Assembly (NCBI GenBank): GCA_947579665.1 | Contig: OX388350.1 | Location: 84,587,152 to 84,651,151, forward strand | DNA from: Sympetrum striolatum | Lineage: Eukaryota > Arthropoda > Insecta > Odonata > Libellulidae | Length of the DNA stretch: 64,000 nucleotides | Reading direction: 5' to 3' | In this document: piece after piece, positions 27,301 through 39,300 of the stretch | How the letters are laid out: each line of letters opens with the position of its first letter | Numbering within the stretch: the first letter of the stretch is position 1 | Notes under the pieces: generated by a model | What the model was told of the DNA's origin: nothing | The model's input: the letters and a program-made list of their open reading frames with translations, nothing else | The model's database searches: none | Program-made: the position numbers and the translations under genes

Positions 27301-30300
27301 AAGAAGTTTGAGCAACAAAATACTTCTTTGGCTGTGGGAATTTATTCATTGATTGCATCCCACCTTTGCACGAATCCTGCATATGCCCCTGATCACATGT
27401 ATGTTGATTGGGTTGCCTTTTTAGAAAATGCATTTTAGGTCTATATGCTTTACTATCCTTAAATGCATACATTAATTTAAAACTTATCCAAACATCTTTT
27501 CTTACTTTCCATTTTCTTATTTAACTCCATACATCTCTTTCATCTTGGATATAGTTTGCTGAGTTCAATCAACTTTTTATATATCCTATTCCTGTAGCAG
27601 TATTCACATTCTCATTCGACTCAGTGTTTCTAATTCTGATTTCATCTATGCGTTTTATTTGTTCAAACTGTGCTAAAACAGGATATATTCTACTTTACTG
27701 TCTATACTCATTCATTACCCAGCCATTTCTCCTGCCTTTTCTTTTATTATCATTTCTTTCTCATAACATTCATTTCAATCCATGGAGTATACTGTTACGA
27801 AAACCGTGAGTTCGGGGATAAGTGAGACTCGTTTTAAAAGAAACAACAAACTTTATTTCCTAAACTCAATCGAGCAAAGCCAAATATCAAATTAAAACCG
27901 TCAAAACGATCCAATCTTTCATTCACTGTCCCTCACAACAATCAACACCGTCGCTAAAACAAACTCGTTACCAACACAAGTCCCCCACTCTCCAGCCTTG
28001 TAACACTGCCCCCCTCTATTAATGCTGTTCGTCCCGAATAGCGCTACCAGAGGTCCAACATGATGTTTCTCTCCCCCTGTAAGGGCTAAGCCGCTCGATG
28101 TGGACCACCTTTGGTTTCGTCTTAGGCGTTAACCGGATCCTGTACACGATGTCGTTGATCCGCTTCATGACTCTGTATGGGCCGTCCCAGGGTCTCTGAA
28201 GTTTTGGACTTCGTCCCTTTCTTCTCTGTGGTTGATACAACCACACCATATCACCTTCTTCATAGGGGCTAACTGTCGGTTTCCGGTCAAGTCTCATCTT
28301 CGTCCTGTCACTGCACATCTTCAGTTTATCCCTGACGAAATTGTGGATGACTCTTAGTCGGTCTACTAGTTGACCGACATATTCCGGAAGTTTAAGTTGT
28401 CGGTCCTCTTCTTCAGTTGTTGGAACGCCAAAAATCAAGTCAACAGGGAGTCTCATTTCTTTTCCGGTCAGTAACATGGTAGGAGTGTAACCAGTAGCCT
28501 CATGTTGAGAACTTCTATACGCCAACAAGAAAAGTGGTATCAAACTGTCCCAGTTTCGTTGGTTCCGGTCTACAAACATTGACAGGTACTGGTTCACGGT
28601 GCGGTTGTGTCTTTCCACCATGCCATCTGACTGAGGATGTAAAGGCGTAGTCCTGGTCTTCTTGACTCCCAATTTATCCATCAAGTGCTTCCATAACTCC
28701 GATTCAAAGTTTCGTCCTTGATCGGTGTGAACTTCCAAGGGCACTCCGTGGCGGCATATTACATGCTCCAACAGAGCTTCGCCTACAGTAGCTGCGTCTT
28801 GACTAGGGAGTGGAACGATCTCCGGCCATTTCGAGAAGTAGTCCATTGCCACCATTAGATATCTATTGCCAGAATTCGTCATTGGAAATGGACCCGAAAT
28901 ATCCACCGCTACACGTTCCCACGGTGCTCCCGAGATGTATTGCATCATTTTTCCACGCGATCTAGTTCTTGGACCCTTTTTCGATGCGCACAAATCGCAT
29001 CGTTTGCACCACTGTTCTACATCTTCACGGTAATTTGCCCAATAGAACCGGTCTCTTACTCGTGCGAGCGTCCTGTTGACACCAAAATGACCTCCGGTTC
29101 GACTGTCGTGAAGCTCCGTTAGCACAGTGTCCACTAAATCCCGAGGGACGATGGTCTGATTGGTGACAGTTTTTCCATCCGCGCTTTCCCACTTCCGGAT
29201 TATCACGTCTTCACACATACTTAAGGAGTCCCACTGCAACCAGTATGCTTTCACAACTGGTCCATATCTCGAAATCTCTTGCCAGCTTGGTCGATGTCTG
29301 CTGTCCAACCATCGTCTGACAATTTCCAAATCTGGGTCATCTCGTTGTTTCTGAATCACGGTGTTCTTGGTAATTTCTGAGTCAACCTCCGTAAAAGCTC
29401 TGACTGTTATTCTGTTGAGCACTTCCCTATTCGCAGCGTCTTCTTTAGCTTCTTGCCGGGTACAAAATTTGCATGACTTTTCTGCGCAGGGTCTTCTCGA
29501 CAGGGCATCGGCGTTGTTGTGGCTTTTACCTCTGCGGTACTGGATATCGAATTCATACGTTTGTAACCTTTCCAGCCAACGAGCTAATTGACCCTCCGGG
29601 TTCTTGAAGTTTAGCAACCACTGTAGGGCAGAATGGTCCGTCCGAATCAGGAACTTCCTTCCATACAGGAAAGTGTGGAAATGATCAACCGCTTTCACAA
29701 TGGCAAGAAGCTCCTTCCTCGTAGTGCAGTAGTTCTTTTCTGCCTTTCCAAGAGTCTTGCTGAAATAGGCGATGACAGTCTCTTCTTTGTTTTGCATTTG
29801 CGAAAGAACGGCGCCAACGCCATGATGAGACGCATCAGTGTCCAACACAAAAGGGCTGTTATCCACTGGGTAAGCCAAAATCGGTGCTGTAATCAGTCGT
29901 TGCTTTAATTCCTGGAATGCTTCACCACATTCGGCAGTCCAAATGAATGGTCTATTCTTTTCTGTTAAACCATGCAAAGGCTTGGCAATTTGTCCAAAAT
30001 CCTTCACAAATCGTCGATAGTAGCTGCATAATCCCAAGAAACTCCTGACTTCGTGTTTGTTCTTTGGTTGTCGCCACTCCTTTACATCCTGGATTTTGGT
30101 TGGATCCGTCTCAACGCCAGCAGATGACACCACATGTCCCAGGAAACTGATCCTCTCTTGAAACAGCGTACACTTCTTCGGATTTAGCTGGAGGTGAGCG
30201 TTTCTAAGCCTCCCAAACACCGTCTTCAAATTCACAAGATGATCGTCAAAATCCTTTCCGATAATTAGGATATCGTCCAGATACACCAGGCACGATTCCC

Positions 30301-33300
30301 ATGTAAGGCCTCTTAGAACTAACTCCATCAGTCGTTCGAACGTAGCTGGGGCATTGCATAAACCAAAGGGCATCACGTTGAATTGATATAGCCCCTTTCC
30401 TGTAGAGAATGCTGTCTTCTCTTTATCATCTTTGTGCATTTCCACCTGCCAATAGCCGCTCTTCAGATCAAGCGTTGTAAACCATTTAGCTTTGGATAAC
30501 GTGTTGAGAATGTCATCAATTCGAGGTAGTGGAAAACTGTCTTTCTTGGTGACGTCGTTCAGTCTCCTGTAGTCCACGCAGAATCGCATAGATCCGTCCT
30601 TCTTTGTGACCAACACCACCGGAGATGACCATGGACTGTTGGATTCTTCGATCACACCATCCTCCAACATGCTTTGTATAGACTCGTTCAATTCGTGCTG
30701 TTTCGCGTACGGAACTCTCCGAGGTGGTTGACGAATAGGTTGCGCAGTGCCGATGTTAATTCGATGTTGTACTAGATTCGTCCGGCCCGTGATTTTGTTT
30801 GTGGCAAAGAGATCGGCTTCATCTGCAATAAACTTTATGGCTTCGTCTAATTCCTTCGAAGGAAGATGATTCCATGTCTTCTTAAAGTTATCCACAATCA
30901 TTTCGATGTCTCCCGGTTTGTTGTTCCTCCTTTCCGGCTCGATGTCGCAGCGTGCCACTCGTTCAATAGCTTCGCAAACTCCCAATTCCTCGCCGCTTTT
31001 CAACGTTACCCTGTTGTCCGATAAGTTTGCTACTTTTACGGTCACAATTTTATTCAGTCTGACCAAACTCCTTGCAATTAGTAGTCCGTTCCTAGTCTCC
31101 GTTGGTTCAATAATCGCCACTCCTTCTTCCGGGGCATTTTTCTCTAATCGTGCTTGAACTACAGCTTCCGAATTCGGGGGAATTCTCACGTCTTCGTTTA
31201 TGAGAACTTTGGTCCTTTTCATTGACGATATAGACGACGAAAACAATAGCTCTTCATTCCCGATTCGAAGTAGCTTGTTCTGAAAATCCACCACAAAGTT
31301 GAAGTCTGACATGATGTCCACGCCCAATATAAATTCGTCCGTGATGTCGGCGACGAGCACCTTCGATTCGATTTCTACACTTCCCAAAATGATCTTGACT
31401 GAGGTTTCCCCACGTATGGCGATTTTCTCTCCGCTGACTGTCTCCAGCATGGCTTTGTTTGATAAACGGGTCACCGATCGGTGAAAAGTCATGTCTGGCC
31501 TCATCACTGATCTGGTCGCTCCGGTATCCACGGTAAAATCGCAAGGCCGCCCATTTAAAATGCCTGGCAAAACAAGGCTTCCATTGTTCTTTTTGAAGGC
31601 TGAGATCTTAATTCCAGGGGCTTGAATTCCGTTTGCCAGCGATCGCCCCCTTATACTGACAACTCGGCGTTTCCCGAACCGGTCTCGCGTGCGGGACTGG
31701 GGCTACGGCTTCGGTTATTCCTCTCAGTGGAACACGAGCGTCGGTGGCAATTTCTACTAATGTGCCCACTTTTTCCGCAAGAGTAACACTTAATCTCTCT
31801 ATTAAGAGGTCTCGGCAAACTTGGAAGATTTTTCAAACTCTCCACAATTTCCCGCAATGTCTTTCGTATGTCAAAATCTTCATCCTGGTCCGACGACGGA
31901 ACCGAAAATTTTACCTCTCGCACTCGGTCTCGTTTAGAGTGATATCCGGCTGCTTCGTATTCCAATGCTCGTACAATTGCATCGGCCAGATCCCTCGTCC
32001 TCGTGGTCTTTAAAAACAGGCGTGCTTCTGGATTCCGGAGTCCGTCTTGGAAGGTCGTAACGGCCAATTCCTGGACGATATCTTCAGGTGCATGCGGATA
32101 CGCTAATCTCGTCATTCTTTCCACCTCGGCTCCAAATTCCTGCAGCGTTTCTGTCGGCAACTGAGTCCTACATTTCAGCTGGGTCTTGTACACTTGCACG
32201 AGATGGCTCTGCCCAAAACGAAGCTCCAAGGCAGCCACAACTGACGAGTAATTGTTTTGGTTTACTTTGGAAATGTTTTGCAGAACATCCAAAGCCTTTC
32301 CTCGTAATGCCATTATCAAATTTGTGACTTTTTCTTGTTCGGTCCAGTCGTTATTCGAAGCAGCTATCTCAAACTGTCGCTTATACAAATCCCAAGATTT
32401 TTCTCCGTCGAAAGTTGGCGGTTTGACGGTATTTGTAGAATTCGAAACTGTAGAGGTTCCATAACGAATTTTCATACCTGCTTCGATACGTTCTTCCAAT
32501 CCGTCTATGCGTTGCGCCAATTCTTTTGCCTCCTGTTGTGTGGTTTTAGCCTGTTCTTCCACACACTCTATTTTCTGCATCAAAGTACCTTGAGAGACTG
32601 TCATCATTTGTACGAGCTGCTGAAAACGTTCTTTCTCCTCTTCCTTTTCACGTAACCGATCCTGTTTTTCTTGTTGCTTTTCTTGTGCTCGGCGTTCCTT
32701 CTCCTCTTCGTTTTCACGTAACCTCTCCTGTTTTTCTTGTTGTTTTTCTTGTGCTCGGCGTTCCTCGTCTTGTCTGAGTTTTTCCATCAGCATCTCAAAC
32801 ATCTCCTTCGCCTCGGCCATATCGTAATCAGTCGATCGAGTTTTCACCATAAATCACAGTTTCGTAATTTTTTTCTCACTTATCCCACTTCTGACACCAA
32901 AATTGTTACGAAAACCGTGAGTTCGGGGATAAGTGAGACTCGTTTTAAAAGAAACAACAAACTTTATTTCCTAAACTCAATCGAGCAAAGCCAAATATCA
33001 AATTAAAACCGTCAAAACGATCCAATCTTTCATTCACTGTCCCTCACAACAATCAACACCGTCGCTAAAACAAACTCGTTACCAACACAAGTCCCCCACT
33101 CTCCAGCCTTGTAACACTACTTTTGAGTGCTTCTCCTAGGGTACTAACCTTCTTTAATTGTTCATCTCCCAGAGTTGAAATGCATCTGTCCGTAGGTTCT
33201 TAAATTCTCAGTAATCACTCTATTGTATTGTGTCTGTACAGAATAACTACATGGAGGAAGTAGCTCCTGTGCATCGCTATGCTACCGAGGAAGAACTGAA

Positions 33301-36300
33301 GCTCTGTCCTGGAAATTGGAAATATGGCACATACTGTGTGACTCTCGGCATTGAAGGTCGTCAGTATTTACCATGGGCTTTATCAAGGTTAGAATTTTTT
33401 TATGTAGGCATGTCTAGTTACATCACCAGAGAAAATAGAAACAGTATACAATATAGTAAGACGCTCAGAAAATCATCTTTAGGGCTGTTTCACATTTCAT
33501 CTCCTAATTGGGCATCTGCAGTGGCTTCCTTGAAGTGAACTAAAGGTCTAACATTAGAGAAGAAATGAACAGAAGAAACAATTTAGTGATAAAATACAAC
33601 AGTTTATGTTAGGGGTCACTCAACACCGCGTCATACTAGGGACTCATCATTATCATGGGAGGGATTGTGAATTTAATCAATCAATCGGTGATATCACCAA
33701 TAAGTAAAACTTGCAGAGTAATTATCATCTTAACTGAATGAATATCCATCGAAATTTAACAGAAATATATAATAATATAAAGTCTTTGCATTCCGTTGAA
33801 TGAGATGAGATTCAAGGTTTGCTATTGTCTTCCAAACAAAATCAAAAGAACAAAACTTTTTACAAACAATATCTTAAAATATGTGATTAGCCACTTAATC
33901 GAACCCTTTATTTTCTAATAAAATCAATGGAAGAAGCCTTCACTCCATACTAGGATAGGATGGGAATAACTAAGCAAAAATTCAAAAATTTTCAAACCTA
34001 AAACGTTCATCTGGCTCAAGGCTGCAAAAAAAACATATATTGGAGGACAAGAGACAAAAACTAATCAGAGCAAGGGTGGGTGTCAGTTAAAATGGAGGTT
34101 GCAAAGAGTGAACAACAAACAAAATAAACCCAGGATTTGGCTGGAGTTAAACCAAACCTGAAAAAAATATATAATTTTTGAAAGTGAACTGAAAAATGGG
34201 AATTTTTTTTATAATATAATCGATATGAGAAGGCATGACTTCGTGGAAAGCCATTTGCAGAATGAAAACACTTCGTACTTTTCCCCAGAAAATTTATTTT
34301 GCGACCGGTTTCATAAGCGAGCTTACATCTTCAGGCACAGAGAGAATATTTGTCACATTTGTATGGGAATTCTTATCCTATTCTGATTTTCAATTAACAT
34401 GCTTATTGGAGATTATCTTTGCTGAAGAAATCGTCCTTCAAAACTTGCAGTACCTTTAAGATAGGCAAAGAGTTTCTCTATTCTGGTGCAGTGATCTAAA
34501 TGGCTGATGCCATGGGTGATGTTTATGGTTAGAAAATGAAATAAATAGGGTCATGGATGCATATTTCAAGCATTGAACATTAGAGATATTGAAACCTACC
34601 AATTCCTTCTTCTCTTGGATTTCTTTTCTTAAAATAATTTCCTGGTAAATATATTTTAAGATTCTCTACTTAGATTTTCCATATCTTCAGACCCCTGTCC
34701 ATTATTTTGATCAGCAGTATGTGATAAATTGTGGAATATCCTATTTGGAATAATTTTTCTCTCTTCATCCGCCTATCACTTATGGTTTATTTATGCTAAT
34801 AATACAAAGAGCAACTGAGGGAAAGAAAATCGAAATAGAAATTGAATTGATAGAGTATTATTAGTTATATCAATAATCATAGGTGAACAATTAGGGATGT
34901 TTGTATAATATACATGACAAAAAAGTCAAAATAGTGAGAATTAGTTGACTTACGAAAAACATTTCAGCAAAAGCTGCTCTTTAACTGAATTTGGGGTCAT
35001 AATCGTATTGTTCATTTAAAATTAATTTAATAAATAATTCTATTTTATAGATAGCAAATTGATATGATATTACTCCAGTAAATTATGAATTAGCAATTTT
35101 CTGTCTGATGGTAAATTGTTCTAATTTACGTTTAGATTCCAAGAAAATGGAGGGAAGATAATGTCCAGAAAGATTGAATGCTTTGATGAGTTGGGCGATT
35201 ATTTTGATGTGGTAGTGAATTGCACAGGACTAGGATCCCAGCAGCTTTGTCAAGATTATCGACTGGTACCCATACGTGGCCAGGTTATCAAGGTATGATT
35301 TATTCTCTATTTGTATTGTACTTGCAATATTGTGCTGTTTCTTTATTATATCTTGCATTTTAAATTTTCATTTCAAAGCTACTCAATCCTTCTTTTCCCA
35401 TGCAAAACATAAAATATTCTGCCAAATAACATATTTCTATTGCACTTGAAATAAGTCTCATATAATTTAAGTATATTGTACAGTTTAGATTAATAGCAAA
35501 GTAAGCTACTGTGTACAATGAAAGATGAGCTCTATTTGTGGAATTTTTAAATTCATCTCTTTGCAAGTTGCAGTTTTTTTTAATTCAATGTGTTATCAAT
35601 ACTGTATCTTGAAGAAATGCTGTTTTATCTATAGTTTTGTCGATTGTTTCGTTGTAGAAGGACTAAATTTTCAAAATTTATTTGTATACATATGCTGCTG
35701 TCAATCTGCTGTAATGTTTGAAAGCTTGTGCTGTAGAAATTAAACTTTGGAAGAGCTGTGCACTTACAAAATGTACCGCTTTCAGGGTGGCTTGATTTAA
35801 ATGTTTTTTCATAGTAAATCAAGTCCTTCTTATTGTTAGCAAAGAAGTACCCTGTGAAGAATAAATTGTCATTCGTTTTATGTAATAGCTATTACTTTAT
35901 GTTGCTCATAAGGACTGGAATTGGTTCATAAAATTAAGGGCCAATTAGCTTTGTCCAATTTGTAATTTAAATCTTATGTTTGGTGCTATAATTATGCTAT
36001 TTTTAAAGATGGAAGAGAAAGCAAAAAATATGCTATGGCCTCATTCTCAGTGATATTTCCTCATTGCCCAGTCAATATTTGAAAATATCATTGATATTTA
36101 CTCAAACAATCAGTTTAGTCTTTTCTCCTGCTAGATCTGTTGTCAAAATTCTAGATCACTATCTCTTGTTAGAGGATCGCCTATCATTTTACTTGTAATT
36201 GATAACTTGACTGTGGAAGTCTCTTGATTATCACTCTGCTTAGATGCGGCCTTGAAATTGCTTATTAATCTTTGTATGTAAATATAAGTTTAAGTAACTA

Positions 36301-39300
36301 TAGGTGTTACCATCAAATCTTCCTTCCATATTAGAATAAGAAAATTTTTCTCATTATTTTATTTTTAAGAAGACAATATATATTGTAGCAGTCAGTGACG
36401 TGACGTTATTTTGCCATAAAATAACACCATCGATAATTCTGTTCTAGTATACACTTAGGCGGGTTACACACTGGTGACACGTGTCCCATGAGACATGTCG
36501 CGGGACACTCATGTCTCAACAGAACCAACCCGTGTATTCAAATTGGGACTTACACACTGCGTGAGACATCGGTAAGACGGGACATCCGTGTTCCATGAAC
36601 ATGTCCCATGAAACCGGTTGGTCGGTGTTTAGTGAGACACGTCGCGGGACAAGCCCGTCTGGCGCATGCGCACTGGCGCACATCTTCGAGCAACGAGGTG
36701 TACTTAGGGTTGCCAACTCCTTAAAGGTCGATTCCGGGAGTTTTCCGTTCCAAGAGCAGGAAATTTCGGGAGATTCCGGCAGGTTAAGTTTAGAAATAAT
36801 TCAGCTACAGTATAATGTACATGTATTCATCATTAATAAACACCATAATTTTGCTACTTGATCTTACTTAAACTTTCTATTTATAAGCCTAAGCCGTCGA
36901 TGTCGTCTTCTGCCTAGGGCAAGTAACAAAAATGCGTCTTCTTCTGAGGACATCTTGCACGACCACAGCACATCAGGTAAATGGCAAGAGACATGAAACA
37001 TGGGACATAAATACGAAACATGCATGTCACATTCAATTTCATATGACAGACATGTTTCATGAGACACGTGTCGCGGGACACCCGCCTTAGACTTGCCCAC
37101 ATCCTCCAGCTGACCAATCTTAGCTGAGAGGAAATCCAGAACACTCGAATTATTACTGTAATATCTCAAGGAAAGAAACAGGCTTCAATAAGGTTGTCTG
37201 AATTGCATGTTTCACTTTTCCCAAACTTTTCAGTCATAAGAGAATGTAATGTTAGTATACTCTTTACAAGCAATATTTACAAGGTGACCAAGCTTACATT
37301 ATCGAACAAGACACTGAAAGAGATTCAAATTCAAGAAAGGAATTCAAGAGTGGTAGATTATCAATATATGTTGTTACGGTGATTCTAAATATAAAGTGTG
37401 GAAGAATAGAAAAATTAATTCTTTTTTAAAGCTGAGTGTATGAATGGAGCTGTCAGCGGTCTCGGTTCTGTGTTCTTGACCAATTATTCATTTTGGAAGC
37501 CTTAGTTTTCAAGAAAAGCGATAAAAATGGTAAAACAACTCCAAGCATTGCCATTTAATAATGAGATTTATGGAAGGATACTATGAAAACTTTATAACAT
37601 TCACAATGCAAGATTATAACTTTTGACAACAATATACCATATTCACTGGAATTTAACGCACCATCGCATGTACATGCACCCCTAAATCTGAGCATTGGAA
37701 ATTGAAAAAAACATTTGCCCATGAATCTAACGCACAACTTAGGACATTCGTCCATGCCATTCAGAGCATGTAAACAAAACATTGGTAGTCATCTGTGCCA
37801 AACCTCCTGTCTTGTATGGGAAATTTATAGAAATTACTAGATAATATTTGAATGGCATAGAAAGATTATTTCACTTCATTTTTGCACCATAAAAACACAA
37901 TATCAACCGTTAAAACGCACAGTCATCACACTAAACACGCAGTATCAACCATTATTAATAATTATTTGCTACAGTCGTCAAAGTTTTCGTCACTGTCAGA
38001 GGCAATTTATCGCATCATTGCATGGAATCAGGGTAAGAGGAGGATCTGATTGGCCGTGCGCTACAAGACGTGTGAACAGTAGTATTGTTTCCGAATCTAT
38101 TGTGCCATAGATTCTAACAAGAACCCCAATTTTGAGCCAATAAAAGACCCAAAAGGGTGTGTGTTATATTCAACTAAATACGGTACTTAATATTAATATT
38201 TTTGAATCTAACTTAGGTAAGATTTCAATTGCATATAAATTGAAGATGGGGGATTAATGTCTACTATAACAAACCAGAAGTGAATAGATATTATAAGAGA
38301 GAGAAATTATAATTTTTCAAGAACTCGTGTTAAGAAATATTTTAACTCTATCAATAAAATAGTCCACAAATCATATTGTTTTTCTATTTCAACTAAATGG
38401 GTAAACATATCATGACATGATACAATAACAACATTATAAAAATTATCATTGGTGAAAGAAATTGGGCAAATTCAACAAGTAGGGGTAGCATTCTGTACTA
38501 TGTTCAGTTCATGGTAAGGAATGGTTAACGTATTTCTATGCTATTAAATTAAGTACAGGCCTATATTTATTCAGAATTCTGAAAATTAGAACCCCTTAAA
38601 AAGATGTCCTTGAACTTAATCTCTTATGTGAATAGTCACTGCTCTACTGACAAGTTGAATACCATCTCATACAGGGATCTTGTTTTTAAAAAAATGGGGC
38701 ACGTGTTTCACGATTTGTGAGGGACGTTTTAAATTCTTTGTTGCTGATATTATTAGAAAGAAATGTGGTCTATTTTGTTGATGAAAATTCTATCCTACCC
38801 ATTGATAGAGCAGATCCAAATCCTGCACAATACTTTGCTAAAAAATCAAGCGCTGAAATCATTAAAAAGTTAGAATTTATCCAATTCCTCTGCAATCTCA
38901 CTTACCAAGTTGCATTTGAAATATTTGCTGTTTTTTGCCAAAGAGCACCTTCCAGTACTATCAGTTTTGCATTTAATTACTCACGATTTGGCACTAATCC
39001 ATTGCCAGATTGGTGTGAAATTGCAAAATGATTGAGTTTGATATCCCTACTTTTAAGCAAATCTATGAAAAAGTAGATGAAGTTGTTGAAAAACTTACAA
39101 TCAAAAATCACAACGAGACCTTTTTTACCTGAAAGTAGATAAGTGTCATGGTTTCTTCCGCCTAGGCCCAGCTTTGGCAGAAAATTGAGTACAACGATAT
39201 CCTAGTCAAATTTTAATTTCCCTTGCTTCTAAACATTTGTTAGTTGTATTGCTAAGGTTGAAAAACAACTTTGTGATTGCAGCACTGTTATCCAATTAAT

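Larger units (their letters stand above)
27793..33116 (-). mobile_element. Full-length Ty3/gypsy LTR retrotransposon
   Basis: The element is 5324 bp with two 213-bp LTRs that appear identical by eye (27793-28005 and 32904-33116), each bounded by TGTTAC and GTAACA. Reading on the minus strand: 5' LTR, primer binding site, gag, pol, polypurine tract, 3' LTR. There is no env frame. Domain order in pol is protease, RT, RNase H, integrase, which defines Ty3/gypsy. It is inserted antisense in DDO intron 2 and ends 125 bp before exon 3. Flanks show only a 4-base imperfect target duplication (ATAC and CTAC). The intact frames and matching LTRs indicate a recent insertion. Confidence 0.95.

Noticed and set aside
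29160..29908. Plus-strand frames across the gypsy pol region
   Set aside because: They are antisense to a fully open 1183-codon pol frame and have no domain.
33230..33538. 102-codon plus-strand frame as an independent gene
   Set aside because: It is DDO exon 3 (33242-33387) read through both splice sites.
34235..34459. 74-codon plus-strand frame over the hammerhead motif
   Set aside because: No domain, and the nucleotide pattern of the ribozyme core explains the sequence better.
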